In this document: piece after piece, positions 1 to 8,586 of the stretch
Numbering within the stretch: position 1 is the stretch's first letter
How the letters are laid out: each line of letters starts with the position of its first letter
Origin: an uncultured Bacteroidota bacterium
Lineage (GTDB): Bacteria; Bacteroidota; Bacteroidia; Flavobacteriales; Flavobacteriaceae
Assembly: GCA_902510475.1 (NCBI GenBank)
Contig: CABXCC010000011.1
Location: forward strand, 1-39,769
Length of the DNA: 39,769 nt
Direction of reading: 5' to 3'
The notes under the pieces: generated by a model
What the model was told of the DNA's origin: nothing
The model's input: the letters and a program-made list of their open reading frames with translations, nothing else
The model's database searches: none
Translations under genes and position numbers: made by a program

Positions 1-1
1 T

Positions 2-841
2 TTGACCACTCGAGAATGAATTCATTCTACCTCCTTTAAATGCCGAGTTTTTATCTTCAGAATATTTTTTTGCTAAGTATTCAAAACTTGAACCCTTGTT
101 GATTGAATCAAGTATAGAATTAATTTTCTCTACTGAATTTTCTTTTGATTTAAAAATCATAATATGACCTACATTTATTTCTCCAAGTGAAGGTCTTTTA
201 TCATGAAGCCTAATTATATGATAACCAAATCTTGTCTTAAATGGAAGAGAAACTTCACCAATTTGAGAATCATATGCAACATTTTCAAAATTATATATCA
301 TTTTAAAAGCAGAAAAATATCCTAAATCTTCAACTATATATTTATTGTTTTTATTATGTTTTTTATTGAAATTGTCAATACTTAATTTTAAAAAATCATT
401 TCTTAAATTTTTTAACTTTTCAATAACTTTAATTGAATCATTATCTGATTCACTATGTCTAATTAAAACATGGGAAACCTTAACTTCATATTTAGTTCTT
501 TCGTATGCTTCTTTAAGAAATTTTTCTTCAGTTTCTTTATCTGTTAAGTAAGAGCTTTGTAATTGTTTTGCATATTTATTTAACTCTTTTAAATAGGTGT
601 TTTCCTTGTGCAGGTCTAAACTATATGCTTCAGCCAATTTCAATTTGTAATTAATAAATAAATCTAAGTAAGTCTGAACGTCTCTCTGATCTGAATCTTT
701 AATCAAATCAATATTTTTATTATACACCCTATGAAACTCATCCACATATACAGGGCTTTCGCTTACAGTAAATAGTACATCTTTTTCATTTTGAGAAAAA
801 GAAAAAGAAAAAAAGAAAAAAAACAGAAATATCTTGTACAT
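2..841 (-). CDS. Peptidylprolyl isomerase, SurA/PpiC type (3' end cut by window edge)
   Basis: I read an open frame from an ATG at 841 running off the left edge, 280 codons without a stop. It opens with a signal peptide made almost only of Phe and Ser and ending FSQN, so the product is exported to the periplasm. Two PpiC-type rotamase modules are visible. The first runs from about residue 120 (KVSHVLI) to about 228 (RFGYHIIRLHD). The second begins at about 233 (INVGHIMI) and is cut. This layout is that of SurA-like chaperone/isomerases that help outer-membrane proteins fold. It follows guaB with a 50 bp gap that holds its own TAnnTTTG box; guaB next to PpiC-type genes is, as I recall, a usual flavobacterial order. 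The family assignment is firm, but the exact orthologue is not. Confidence 0.85.
   Translation of the reverse strand, partial: MYKIFLFFFFFSFSFSQNEKDVLFTVSESPVYVDEFHRVYNKNIDLIKDSDQRDVQTYLDLFINYKLKLAEAYSLDLHKENTYLKELNKYAKQLQSSYLTDKETEEKFLKEAYERTKYEVKVSHVLIRHSESDNDSIKVIEKLKNLRNDFLKLSIDNFNKKHNKNNKYIVEDLGYFSAFKMIYNFENVAYDSQIGEVSLPFKTRFGYHIIRLHDKRPSLGEINVGHIMIFKSKENSVEKINSILDSINKGSSFEYLAKKYSEDKNSAFKGGRMNSFSSGQ
793..823. repeat. Homopurine A-tract cluster in signal-peptide codons
   Basis: On the plus strand this is 31 purines in a row, made of A5, A5, A7 and A8 runs separated by single G residues. On the coding (minus) strand these are T8, T7, T5 and T5 within codons 6-17 of the PpiC-type isomerase. 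A one-base slip in the T7 or T8 run would shift the frame inside the signal peptide. Confidence 0.8.
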
Positions 842-858
842 AGAATTAAATTAGATGG

Positions 859-866
859 CAAAAATA
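859..866 (-). promoter_or_regulatory. -7 box for the PpiC-type isomerase
   Basis: The minus strand reads TATTTTTG, a match to the Bacteroidota TAnnTTTG box, 17 nt before the start codon and inside the 50 bp gap after guaB. I see no TTG -33 element at the usual distance. The gene may therefore be transcribed both by read-through from guaB and from this site. Confidence 0.45.
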
Positions 867-891
867 AAAATATATAAACAATTTAAAATAT

Positions 892-2361
892 TTATCTGGA
901 GTAATTTGGAGCTTCTTTAGTAATATTTACTCCGTGAGGGTGGCTCTCAACAATTCCAGAAGTGGTAATTTTTACAAATTTTGCGTTTTTCTGTAAAGAG
1001 GAAAGATCTTCAGCTCCACAATACCCCATTCCCGCTCTAAGTCCACCGACAAATTGATGAATACTCTCAACTAAATCCCCTTTGTAAGGGACCCTACCAA
1101 CTATTCCTTCAGGAACTAACTTTTTTACATCACTTTCTACATCTTGAAAATACCTGTCTTTACTACCCATTTTCATAGCTTCTAAAGAACCCATTCCTCT
1201 GTAAGATTTAAATTTTCTTCCTTCATAAATAATAGTTTCACCAGGGGACTCTTTTGTTCCAGCTAATAATGAACCCAACATTACAGAGGATGCGCCAGCT
1301 GCAATTGCTTTGGCAATATCACCCGTATATTTTATTCCACCATCTGCGATAACCGGAACCTCTTTATTTATTTCATTGCATACTTGTAAAATGGCAGAAA
1401 ATTGGGGAAAACCAACACCAGCAACAACTCTGGTTGTGCAAATTGAACCAGGCCCAATTCCTACTTTAATGCCGTCAGCTCCCGCTTTAATTAAAAATTT
1501 GGCTGCCTCAACTGTAGCAATATTTCCAACAACTATATCAACCTCTTTAAAATTCTTTTTTAATTTTTTGAGTAAATTAACGACCCTTTCTGTATGCCCA
1601 TGAGCAGTATCAACAACTATAGCATCTACGCCACATTTAATTAAAGCTTCAGATCTTTCTAATGAATCATCAGTGACTCCAATAGCTGCTGCAACTCTCA
1701 ATCTTCCATATTTATCCTTGTTAGCTATAGGTTTAAGTTTAAGTTTAATGATGTCACTAAAAGTAATAAGACCGACTAATTTATTTGATTTTGTAACCAC
1801 TGGAAGTTTTTCAATCTTATTCTCTTGTAAAATTACCTCTGCCTCCTCTAATGAAGTCCCTACTCCTACAGTGATTAAATTTTCTTTTGTCATCACCTCG
1901 GTAATGAGTTTATCGTCTTTCTTTTCAAACCTCATGTCGCGGTTGGTAACAATTCCCTTAAGAAAACCTGTATCATCAACAATTGGAATACCTCCAATTT
2001 TATTTTCCTTCATACTTTTTTTGGCGTCTGAAACTTTGGAATTCATAGGTAAGGTTACCGGATCCATTATCATACCGCTCTCAGCTCTTTTTACTCTTCT
2101 TATTTTTTCAGCCTGTTTTTTTACAGGCATGTTTTTATGTATCACACCAATCCCACCCTCTTGAGCGATTGCTATAGCCATTCTACTCTCAGTTACAGTA
2201 TCCATTGCAGCCGAAACAATCGGAATATTTAACGGAATATTTTTTGAAAATTTTGATCTAATACTTACCTCTCTAGGTAAAACATTGGAATATCCAGGGA
2301 CTAATAATACATCGTCATATGTTAAGGCTTCGGAAATAATTTTATTGGAGGTAGATTTCAT
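892..2361 (-). CDS. guaB: IMP dehydrogenase GuaB
   Basis: This enzyme oxidises IMP to XMP with NAD+, the first committed step of guanine nucleotide synthesis, in the cytoplasm. The N-terminal barrel segment carries [10 protein letters not shown]. It is followed by two CBS domains (about residues 95-215), the nucleotide-binding part, and the loop GPGSICTTR with the catalytic Cys at about residue 308. GMGSLEAM and the YKG and [12 protein letters not shown] segments follow in normal order. Length from this start is 489 aa, usual for the family. A longer frame begins at an ATG seven codons upstream (2382). I prefer the ATG at 2361 because MKSTSNKII fits family N-termini and because a TAnnTTTG box at 2384-2391 would put the upstream ATG at or before the transcription start. 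The start codon lies in an 11 bp inverted repeat. Confidence 0.97.
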   Translation of the reverse strand: MKSTSNKIISEALTYDDVLLVPGYSNVLPREVSIRSKFSKNIPLNIPIVSAAMDTVTESRMAIAIAQEGGIGVIHKNMPVKKQAEKIRRVKRAESGMIMDPVTLPMNSKVSDAKKSMKENKIGGIPIVDDTGFLKGIVTNRDMRFEKKDDKLITEVMTKENLITVGVGTSLEEAEVILQENKIEKLPVVTKSNKLVGLITFSDIIKLKLKPIANKDKYGRLRVAAAIGVTDDSLERSEALIKCGVDAIVVDTAHGHTERVVNLLKKLKKNFKEVDIVVGNIATVEAAKFLIKAGADGIKVGIGPGSICTTRVVAGVGFPQFSAILQVCNEINKEVPVIADGGIKYTGDIAKAIAAGASSVMLGSLLAGTKESPGETIIYEGRKFKSYRGMGSLEAMKMGSKDRYFQDVESDVKKLVPEGIVGRVPYKGDLVESIHQFVGGLRAGMGYCGAEDLSSLQKNAKFVKITTSGIVESHPHGVNITKEAPNYSR

Positions 2362-2383
2362 GCAATTAAAGATTAATTGCATG
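2359..2383. promoter_or_regulatory. Perfect inverted repeat over the guaB start (operator or hairpin)
   Basis: The arms CATGCAATTAA and TTAATTGCATG (11 bp each, perfect) are separated by 3 bp. The repeat abuts the -7 box at 2384-2391 and includes the chosen start codon of guaB. The outer arm also joins the box to form a 10 bp palindrome TTGCATGCAA (2377-2386), and a related TTGCATGAAA lies 21 bp away on the same strand (2365-2356). The position fits a repressor site or an mRNA hairpin that hides the start codon. No regulator can be named. Confidence 0.5.
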
Positions 2384-2391
2384 CAAATATA
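2384..2391 (-). promoter_or_regulatory. -7 box for guaB
   Basis: The minus strand reads TATATTTG, a full TAnnTTTG match, 22 nt before the preferred start at 2361. No TTG -33 element is seen at 17-21 nt further upstream. It favours the shorter GuaB reading. Confidence 0.45.
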
Positions 2392-2468
2392 CGATTTGCT
2401 AATTAAACATTACTCATTTTAAACATCAATTAATTTCTACAGGGAAAATAATAAAATGACTTATTTAA

Positions 2469-3332
2469 TTATCTATAATTTTTAAATATGTCCTTCGCAT
2501 AATTGTACGAAACTTCAAAGTTAAACGGTTTTATAAATGAATTAATTTTATTTTCGTTACAAAAAGAGATAATCTTTTCTGTTGGCATATTCCCTACTAA
2601 ATCATCGGAGGCCATCGGACATCCGCCAAATCCTTGAATTGCTCCATCAAGTCTTTTACATCCAGATTTTACAGAAGCCTCAACCTTATCTCTCCACAAA
2701 CTAGGTGTTGTGTGCAGGTGTAAACCAAACTCTATATCAGGATATTTTAAAGACATAAATGTATATAATTTATTAATTAATTCGGGGGTAGCAGAACCTA
2801 TTGTATCACTTAGAGAAATAATTTTTATTCCTGCATAAACAAGTTTTGAAACCCATTTATCAATTAAATTTAAATTCCACACCTCTCCGTAAGGATTACC
2901 AAAGCACATGGATAGATAAACAACCAATTGCTTATCAACTGACTTAGTAATCTCATTAATATTAATCAGAGTATCAAATGACTCAACAATTGTCTTATTG
3001 GTATTTCTCATTTGAAAATTTTCAGAAATGGAAAATGGATAACCAACATAGGAGATATTATTAAATTTTGCAGCACTTTCAGCTCCTCTTATGTTGGCAA
3101 CAATCACCAATAGTTTTGTCTTTGATATGGAAAGATCTAAAGAATTAAGAACATCAGCTGTATCTCTTAGCTGAGGAATAGCTTTTTGAGAAACGAAACT
3201 ACCCATATCTAATGTGTCAAATTCCACTTCAATTAAACTTTGAATGTATTTGATTTTTTTTTCAGTTGGGATAAACATTTTTATGCTTTGCATTGCATCC
3301 CTGGGACATTCGATAATTTTAAATTTAGACAT
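2469..3332 (-). CDS. Hydroxymethylglutaryl-CoA lyase-like protein
   Basis: This protein belongs to the HMGL/DRE-TIM family. HMG-CoA lyase splits HMG-CoA to acetoacetate and acetyl-CoA, the last step of leucine breakdown. Visible family marks are IECPRDAMQ near residues 7-15 (the catalytic Arg-Asp pair), FVSQKAIPQL at about 47-56, the SLSDTIGSATPE segment, the metal-binding HLHTTP, and the Cys-bearing loop GGCPMASDDLVGN at about 240, which in HMG-CoA lyase supplies the catalytic Cys. The length of 287 aa is normal. It starts 10 bp after the LysE-type exporter on the same strand, so the two are probably co-transcribed. Some relatives use other acyl-CoA substrates, so the substrate is inferred from the motif set. 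Confidence 0.88.
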   Translation of the reverse strand: MSKFKIIECPRDAMQSIKMFIPTEKKIKYIQSLIEVEFDTLDMGSFVSQKAIPQLRDTADVLNSLDLSISKTKLLVIVANIRGAESAAKFNNISYVGYPFSISENFQMRNTNKTIVESFDTLININEITKSVDKQLVVYLSMCFGNPYGEVWNLNLIDKWVSKLVYAGIKIISLSDTIGSATPELINKLYTFMSLKYPDIEFGLHLHTTPSLWRDKVEASVKSGCKRLDGAIQGFGGCPMASDDLVGNMPTEKIISFCNENKINSFIKPFNFEVSYNYAKDIFKNYR

Positions 3333-3342
3333 TTGAATCTTT

Positions 3343-3972
3343 CTATTCTAAAGTTAAATTATTTTCTGTAAATAAAATTAAAATTGAAATGATCAGTAGA
3401 ACAATTACATTTATGTGCTTGACTATTTTATTTGAATTTGAAGTTTTATTAAATTTTGAATAAAAAGAATTAGAAAAAATTACTAAAATTCCAAAAACCA
3501 GAATTGTTGAGCATACAAAGATTAAACCTAGATATATTAGCTGGATCTCAATAGAAATAGTTTGGGAAAAAATAAAGTTTGGAAAAAAAGCAACAAAAAA
3601 AAGAAATACTTTTGGATTTAATAAGTTCATTAAAACCCCTTTTTTAAAAAAATTAAAATATGAGCTCTTTAATTCTAAAGCCCCTTTAAAGTTGTTTTGT
3701 TCTTTTGAAAAACACAATTGAATAGCAAGAAACATTATGTAAGAAAAACCAAATAACTTTAATAAATTAAATACAAACTTACTTTCTAAAATAAAAATAC
3801 TGAATCCAAAAGAAAGTAATAAAGTGTGTATTAAACAACCTACTACTAAACCTGATAAAAATAAAAATCCTGCATTTTTCCCAGACCTCATAGTAAGAGA
3901 AATAAGGAACATGTTGTCCGGGCCAGGAGTGATTGCAAGAAGGATACATGAAACTAAAAAAGAAAACAGCAT
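3343..3972 (-). CDS. LysE/RhtB-family amino-acid exporter
   Basis: This is a 209 aa inner-membrane protein with about six hydrophobic segments. The N-terminal segment carries ITPGPDNMFLI, the signature of LysE/RhtB exporters, followed by a second helix with GLVVGCLIH. Family members export amino acids or their analogues by proton antiport; the substrate cannot be read from sequence. The gene lies directly upstream of the HMG-CoA lyase-like gene with a 10 bp gap, which may hint at leucine-type amino acids, but that is guesswork. It is divergent from the metalloprotease gene across 61 bp. Confidence 0.87.
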   Translation of the reverse strand: MLFSFLVSCILLAITPGPDNMFLISLTMRSGKNAGFLFLSGLVVGCLIHTLLLSFGFSIFILESKFVFNLLKLFGFSYIMFLAIQLCFSKEQNNFKGALELKSSYFNFFKKGVLMNLLNPKVFLFFVAFFPNFIFSQTISIEIQLIYLGLIFVCSTILVFGILVIFSNSFYSKFNKTSNSNKIVKHINVIVLLIISILILFTENNLTLE

Positions 3973-4033
3973 TAAATGGAATTATTATTGATATAAGTAT
4001 AATTATATATAAATTTACAGTTTATTATCACAT

Positions 4034-5767
4034 ATGGTTAAAATAAAACTCACAATTTTTTTATTATTTTTTCATGTTTTCTCTTATAATTTTTCTCAAG
4101 AAAATTCATCCCTTTGTGGTACTGTTGTACCCCAAAATTTCTTGGAAATTGAATTGAATTCAAAATCAAATTACAACTATTATATAAATGAGTTTTATGA
4201 TAAAATTCAATTGAAAACTTCAACTGCTTTAACTGATATTCCGGTAAAAATACATGTTGTTAGAAATGACTTTGGCTCAACTAACATAAGTATTGATGAG
4301 ATTTTATCAGAAATTGATGAGGTTAATTCTTTTTTACAAAATTCATTTCTTAGAATAAATATTTGTGATGAAATAAATTACATTAACGATAGCTCTTTAC
4401 ACGAATTTGATTTAGAACAAATAGAATCTTTATATAGTAATCATCAAGAAGATATTTTAAATATATATTTTGTTGAATCTATTACAACTAATAATTCAGA
4501 ATTGTGTGGATATACTTACATGCCAGGCAATCAAAATCAGTTTTATGATGTTATTGTAATGGATAATCAGTGCACAAACTCGTCTGTGAATCAAACATTG
4601 GTTCACGAATTTGGACATCACTTTAATTTAATTCATACACATGGACCTCAAAACGGAGTATTAACGGATGAATTTGTAAATGGAGCTAATTGTTCTAGTG
4701 CAGGAGATAGAGTTTGTGATACACCAGCTGACCCAGAATTAAATTCATCAAATGTTAGTAATGTTAATTGTTTATACAGTGGTAATGTCACAGATGAATA
4801 TGGGCTTCTATTTGATCCAGATACTTCAAATATAATGTCCTATGCCCCACAAATATGTCGTGATAATTTTACAATTGAACAATATGCTAGAATGTATGCT
4901 GGATTTCATACATTTAAAACATATTATAAATGTCCTTCCTTAAATGTTGATTTTTACTCTGAAAATGTGATTGATTACTGCAATGATTTAATGTCTGTTA
5001 ACTTTTTTGATGATAGTGAGGGTGCAATTTCTTGGGAATGGGATGTAGACGGTGATGATATAATTGACTATACGGATCAAAACTTTTCACATAGCTATTC
5101 GCCAGGAGTTTATGATATTGCTTTAAAAATAACTAACGCAAATGAATCTATAACAAAAGTTTTTCCTGAGTATATTAATTTTGAATCAAGCGTGTTTGAA
5201 ACCTCTAAAGTTATTTTAAAGCTAGTAATTATTGATACAGACGAAAATACATGGGAATTAAAAAATAGTGGCGGAGAACTTGTTTACTCTGGTGGACCCT
5301 ACTCAGAGAGCGGAGAATATATTGTAGAGTTAGAAATTATGCCATCTGAATGTTACACATTTACTATTTATGATTCAACAGGAAATGGACTTGCTAACTA
5401 CAGCTCAGAAGGAGTAGAATATTACAGATTAACCACTGAAGAAGGAGAATTAATAAGGTATAATCAAAATTTTGGATTTGATGAGTCTACATACATTAAT
5501 ACTTACTATTTAAGTTTTAATGAAGTTAATGCACCTAACTTTTTTGTTTCACCAAACCCATCTGACTCATTTATTAAAATCAACCACAGCAATGAATTAC
5601 CAGATCATTTTAAAATTTATGATATTAACGGAAGAACAATGAAAATAGGCGATATTAAAGATGAAAAGGATTTAACAATTTCAACGATTGATTTAAGTAG
5701 TGGAATGTATTTTATTTCAATTTATAACGAAAGTAAGACGGAAAAACTAAAATTTATAGTTAAGTAA
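4034..5767 (+). CDS. Secreted M43-type metalloprotease with type IX sorting domain
   Basis: The 577 aa product starts with a clear signal peptide (about residues 1-22, ending FSQ). The protease domain has [11 protein letters not shown] at 191-201, with zinc ligands His191, His195 and His201 and catalytic Glu192. A Met-turn NIMSY at about 266-270 and several Cys (residues 159, 180, 220, 228) fit the pappalysin-like M43 metzincins. A PKD-like domain follows at about 303-375 (WEWDVDGDD), then a beta-rich region. The last 75 residues ([19 protein letters not shown], ending KLKFIVK) form a type A C-terminal sorting signal for type IX secretion, so the protein is probably placed on the cell surface or released. 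The gene overlaps pyrD tail-to-tail by 21 bp. Its substrate is unknown. Confidence 0.92.
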   Translation: MVKIKLTIFLLFFHVFSYNFSQENSSLCGTVVPQNFLEIELNSKSNYNYYINEFYDKIQLKTSTALTDIPVKIHVVRNDFGSTNISIDEILSEIDEVNSFLQNSFLRINICDEINYINDSSLHEFDLEQIESLYSNHQEDILNIYFVESITTNNSELCGYTYMPGNQNQFYDVIVMDNQCTNSSVNQTLVHEFGHHFNLIHTHGPQNGVLTDEFVNGANCSSAGDRVCDTPADPELNSSNVSNVNCLYSGNVTDEYGLLFDPDTSNIMSYAPQICRDNFTIEQYARMYAGFHTFKTYYKCPSLNVDFYSENVIDYCNDLMSVNFFDDSEGAISWEWDVDGDDIIDYTDQNFSHSYSPGVYDIALKITNANESITKVFPEYINFESSVFETSKVILKLVIIDTDENTWELKNSGGELVYSGGPYSESGEYIVELEIMPSECYTFTIYDSTGNGLANYSSEGVEYYRLTTEEGELIRYNQNFGFDESTYINTYYLSFNEVNAPNFFVSPNPSDSFIKINHSNELPDHFKIYDINGRTMKIGDIKDEKDLTISTIDLSSGMYFISIYNESKTEKLKFIVK

Positions 5768-6769
5768 TTCTTTATTTATTTTTTTTATAAAACCAGGCCC
5801 TTCATAAATTAAACCTGTGTAAATTTGTATCAAGTGTGCTCCTGCTTTAATTTTTTCAATTGCCTGTTCTACAGATGATATACCCCCCACACCAATTATT
5901 GGCAACTTTCCATTTGTACATTTTGAAATAAATGAGATTACCTCATTACTCCTATCATATAATGGAGCACCACTCAACCCTCCTTTTTCATTTCTATTTT
6001 TAGAATTTAGTTTTGGAAAATTTACAGTAGTATTTGTAGCTATTATTCCATCAATCTTATTAACGCTAATTACGTCTAAAATTTCTAGGATTTTTTCCTC
6101 ATTTAAATCCGGTGAGATTTTTAAAAGAATAGGTTTTGGGTTTAAAGATTCAAACCTTATTTTATTCAAATCATAAAATAAATCATTTAAAAATTCTTTG
6201 GATTGTAATTCTCTTAAGCCAGGGGTGTTTGGGGAACTTACATTTATAACAAAATAATCAACCTGATTATATAATTCCTTAAAACAATAAATATAATCAC
6301 TTTTTGCATCTGAATTTGGGGTCACTTTGTTTTTACCAATATTTCCACCAACAATAATGTTGAATTTTTTTTTTAATCTTTTCTTAATCAATTCGACACC
6401 ATCATTATTGAAACCCATCCTATTGATTACCCCTTTGTCTTCTTTTAATCTAAATAATCTCTTTTTGGGATTTCCAAACTGGGGTTTTGGAGTTACAGTT
6501 CCAATTTCAATAAAACCAAAACCAAATTTTTCAAACTCGTTTATATGGGTAGCATTTTTATCAAAACCAGCAGCCATACCAATAGGGTTAGGAAATTTTA
6601 AACCAAATAGTTCTCTTTCAAGACTATTGTGTCTGACGGAATATATAGATTTTACAAAAAATCCACTAAAAGGAATTTTAAGCAGGATTTTTAATAAATA
6701 AAAGGTTAAATGGTGAATTTTTTCAGGGTCAAATAAAAATAAAAAAGGAGAAATAAACTTCTTATACAT
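5747..6769 (-). CDS. pyrD: Dihydroorotate dehydrogenase (quinone), class 2
   Basis: PyrD oxidises dihydroorotate to orotate with FMN, passing electrons to quinone in the inner membrane; this is the fourth step of pyrimidine synthesis. The N-terminal amphipathic/hydrophobic segment (about 1-45) is the membrane-docking part typical of class 2. FMN and substrate motifs are present: [12 protein letters not shown] (about 61-72), the catalytic loop [12 protein letters not shown] with Ser179 as base, [15 protein letters not shown] and GVGGISS. The length of 340 aa is normal. It lies 16 bp after yajC on the same strand and probably ends that operon. It shares 21 bp with the protease gene coming the other way. 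Confidence 0.96.
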   Translation of the reverse strand: MYKKFISPFLFLFDPEKIHHLTFYLLKILLKIPFSGFFVKSIYSVRHNSLERELFGLKFPNPIGMAAGFDKNATHINEFEKFGFGFIEIGTVTPKPQFGNPKKRLFRLKEDKGVINRMGFNNDGVELIKKRLKKKFNIIVGGNIGKNKVTPNSDAKSDYIYCFKELYNQVDYFVINVSSPNTPGLRELQSKEFLNDLFYDLNKIRFESLNPKPILLKISPDLNEEKILEILDVISVNKIDGIIATNTTVNFPKLNSKNRNEKGGLSGAPLYDRSNEVISFISKCTNGKLPIIGVGGISSVEQAIEKIKAGAHLIQIYTGLIYEGPGFIKKINKELLNYKF

Positions 6770-6785
6770 TAAATCAAAACATTTT

Positions 6786-7061
6786 CTATTTATTTAGTTC
6801 ATTAGACGCATCCATCGAAATCATTGATTTATTAAATTTTAATTTACCAGCAGTAGTTTCAATAATACAAGTACCTTCTTTTGAATTTATGTGGTTAATT
6901 CTAGCATGCATACCACTCTTCATAACAACCTTGTCTCCAGATTTGAGCTCTTTTAAAAACTTTCTTTCTTTTTTAGCCTTTCTCATTTGTGGTGCAATCA
7001 TAAAAATATAAATTACTCCAAACATTAATAAAAAAGGAGTGAACTGAGAAAAACCTTCCAT
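6786..7061 (-). CDS. yajC: Sec translocase accessory subunit YajC
   Basis: This is a 91 aa single-pass inner-membrane protein. A hydrophobic helix ([15 protein letters not shown]) is followed directly by [20 protein letters not shown], the hallmark of YajC. A small beta-rich domain ([12 protein letters not shown]) follows. YajC associates with SecDF and SecYEG; it is usually dispensable. The gene begins 2 bp after the DUF1573 gene ends, so they are certainly in one transcript. Confidence 0.95.
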   Translation of the reverse strand: MEGFSQFTPFLLMFGVIYIFMIAPQMRKAKKERKFLKELKSGDKVVMKSGMHARINHINSKEGTCIIETTAGKLKFNKSMISMDASNELNK

Positions 7062-7063
7062 AA

Positions 7064-7540
7064 TTAATTTATTATTAACGGACCAGATGGTGAAACCCCG
7101 TTTGCCTTATTAATAAAAGCCATAATTCTTACAGATTCAGTTCCTTTTTGCGTATTTGCATTAACAGTAACTGTTTTTGTAGTTTTATTTGCACCTTTCC
7201 CGTTAAATTTAACGGTAAATTGCGATGATTCACCTGGCAATAAAGGAGCTCTACTCCAATCTTGAGGAACCGTACAGCCACATGTTGATTTAATCTCACT
7301 GATGACCAAGGGAGCATCCCCTGTATTTGTGTAAGAAAAAACAGTTTCCTGAGCTTCACCGTCGTTAATTGTTCCAAAATCGTGAACATTTCTGTCAAAA
7401 GTCATAACAGGATATTTAAAAGGGGTATTATCACGTACCTCAGCAGATTTTACATTCTCAGACTTTACTTTGCTAAATGGATCATCACCACAGCTAGTAA
7501 ATACAAACATTATTGCAAAGAGATAAATAATTTTTTTCAT
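7064..7540 (-). CDS. DUF1573 lipoprotein
   Basis: The 158 aa product has a lipoprotein signal (MKKIIYLFAIMFVFTSC), with Cys17 as the lipidated residue after FTS. The rest is a single DUF1573 immunoglobulin-like beta domain with FDRNVHDFGTINDGE, TNTGDAPLVI, STCGCTVP and PGESSQFTVKFN, all typical. The role of DUF1573 proteins is not established. The nusB - DUF1573 - yajC order is, as I recall, widely kept in Flavobacteriia. A full TTTG-N19-TATTTTTG promoter stands just upstream. Confidence 0.93.
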   Translation of the reverse strand: MKKIIYLFAIMFVFTSCGDDPFSKVKSENVKSAEVRDNTPFKYPVMTFDRNVHDFGTINDGEAQETVFSYTNTGDAPLVISEIKSTCGCTVPQDWSRAPLLPGESSQFTVKFNGKGANKTTKTVTVNANTQKGTESVRIMAFINKANGVSPSGPLIIN

Positions 7541-7560
7541 TGGTATAAATATTTAGATTT

Positions 7561-7591
7561 CAAAAATAAAGAAAAATATTATTCCCTCAAA
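7561..7591 (-). promoter_or_regulatory. Promoter for DUF1573 - yajC - pyrD
   Basis: The minus strand has TTTG (7591-7588), a 19 bp spacer, then TATTTTTG (7568-7561), matching the Bacteroidota -33/-7 pair. It ends 20 nt before the DUF1573 start. The -33 part reaches into the last codons of nusB, so this gives the downstream genes a promoter separate from nusB. Confidence 0.6.
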
Positions 7592-8526
7592 CCTCTTCCC
7601 TCCTTAATTAGAGATTTTTTTTCTAAAAGATCTTTAACCAACTTGTCTAATATTCCATTTATAAAAAAACTACTCTTTTCGGTTGAGTAGTCCTTAGCGA
7701 TTTCAATGTATTCATTTAAACTTACTTTTACAGGAATCAACTTGAAATCTATTATTTCCGTTATCGCTAAATTAAGAATAACTAAATCTATTTTTGCAAT
7801 TCTATCAACATCCCAGTTCGAAACATATTTATTGATTAACTCATTATTTTTTTTAAAATTTCTCAAGGAAAGATTTACCAAATCATTTGAGTATTTTTTA
7901 TCAGAACTATTAGAGTGTAACTTAAAATAAAAATTTTTATCAAAACTTTTGACTGTACAATTCTTAATGAATTTTAAAATCATTGTGTTTACAAGCGGAA
8001 AGTCATCCATCCAAAAAATATTCTTTTCCTCTAAAAATTCCTGAAACTTTTCATTAGGCATAATAATGTCTTTACAAAGATTATATATAAGTTTTCTGTC
8101 TAAATCAAAAGAATTGTCATCGGATGAAATATAATGTTTGAAAAGGTCTGTATTTATAAATTCATTGTAAATCATTATTACATATTTGTAATCTACCTCC
8201 CAATTAATAAAATCCCTTGAATTTATTAACGAAGTAATCTTAGAATTTTGTGATACAAGTTCAAGAAATATATTTTTTGACATTCTTTCATTAGAATACT
8301 TTGAACTTGCATTTCCGTATAGACTGTCTTTTGAAATTGTATAAGTGCTTTTAGCTTTTTTAAAAATCTCAATTAAGAAAGATATTTGTAATATGTATTG
8401 GTCATGGATAGATTCAATACCCTTAAGAAGATTTTTATGATGTTCTTTTGTATCTTCGAAATCGGAGATTTCAAGTGCATACAAAAATTGCATTATTTTA
8501 AGCCGAATATGTCTTCGATTTAACAT
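7579..8526 (-). CDS. nusB: Transcription antitermination factor NusB (long form)
   Basis: NusB joins NusE (S10) at boxA RNA and favours full transcription of rRNA operons. The N-terminus NRRHIRLKIMQFLYALE matches the first helix of NusB. The C-terminal half carries the usual core: KIDLVILNLAITEI, then IPVKVSLNEYIEIAKDYSTEKSSFFINGILDKL. At 315 aa it is about twice the length of E. coli NusB (139 aa); a helical insert occupies about residues 40-190. Such long forms are, as I recall, general in Bacteroidota. It heads the minus-strand run leading to yajC and pyrD. Confidence 0.93.
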   Translation of the reverse strand: MLNRRHIRLKIMQFLYALEISDFEDTKEHHKNLLKGIESIHDQYILQISFLIEIFKKAKSTYTISKDSLYGNASSKYSNERMSKNIFLELVSQNSKITSLINSRDFINWEVDYKYVIMIYNEFINTDLFKHYISSDDNSFDLDRKLIYNLCKDIIMPNEKFQEFLEEKNIFWMDDFPLVNTMILKFIKNCTVKSFDKNFYFKLHSNSSDKKYSNDLVNLSLRNFKKNNELINKYVSNWDVDRIAKIDLVILNLAITEIIDFKLIPVKVSLNEYIEIAKDYSTEKSSFFINGILDKLVKDLLEKKSLIKEGRGLRE

Positions 8527-8586
8527 TTTAAAGAACGATCAAAAGTTGCTGCAAGATAATACTAATAATTATATAATTTAATCCCC

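Noticed and set aside
1310-2164. Two plus-strand ORFs of 97 and 163 codons opposite guaB
   Set aside because: Both are antisense to a certain guaB and have no recognisable domain; they follow from codon bias on the other strand.
2362-2382. Upstream ATG of guaB giving seven more residues
   Set aside because: It lies inside the inverted repeat and at or before the predicted transcription start; family N-termini begin near the downstream Met.
4016-4023. TACAGTTT as a promoter box for the M43 protease
   Set aside because: One mismatch in the key G, only 10 nt before the start, and no TTG at a suitable distance.
6327-6701. Plus-strand ORF of 124 codons opposite pyrD
   Set aside because: Antisense to a conserved enzyme with no domain of its own.
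7129-7398. Minus-strand ORF of 89 codons in another frame of the DUF1573 gene
   Set aside because: The DUF1573 frame has a clear domain and lipoprotein signal; this is an out-of-frame shadow.
7382-7690. Plus-strand ORF of 102 codons crossing the nusB-DUF1573 gap
   Set aside because: It is antisense to the ends of two certain genes and shows no domain.
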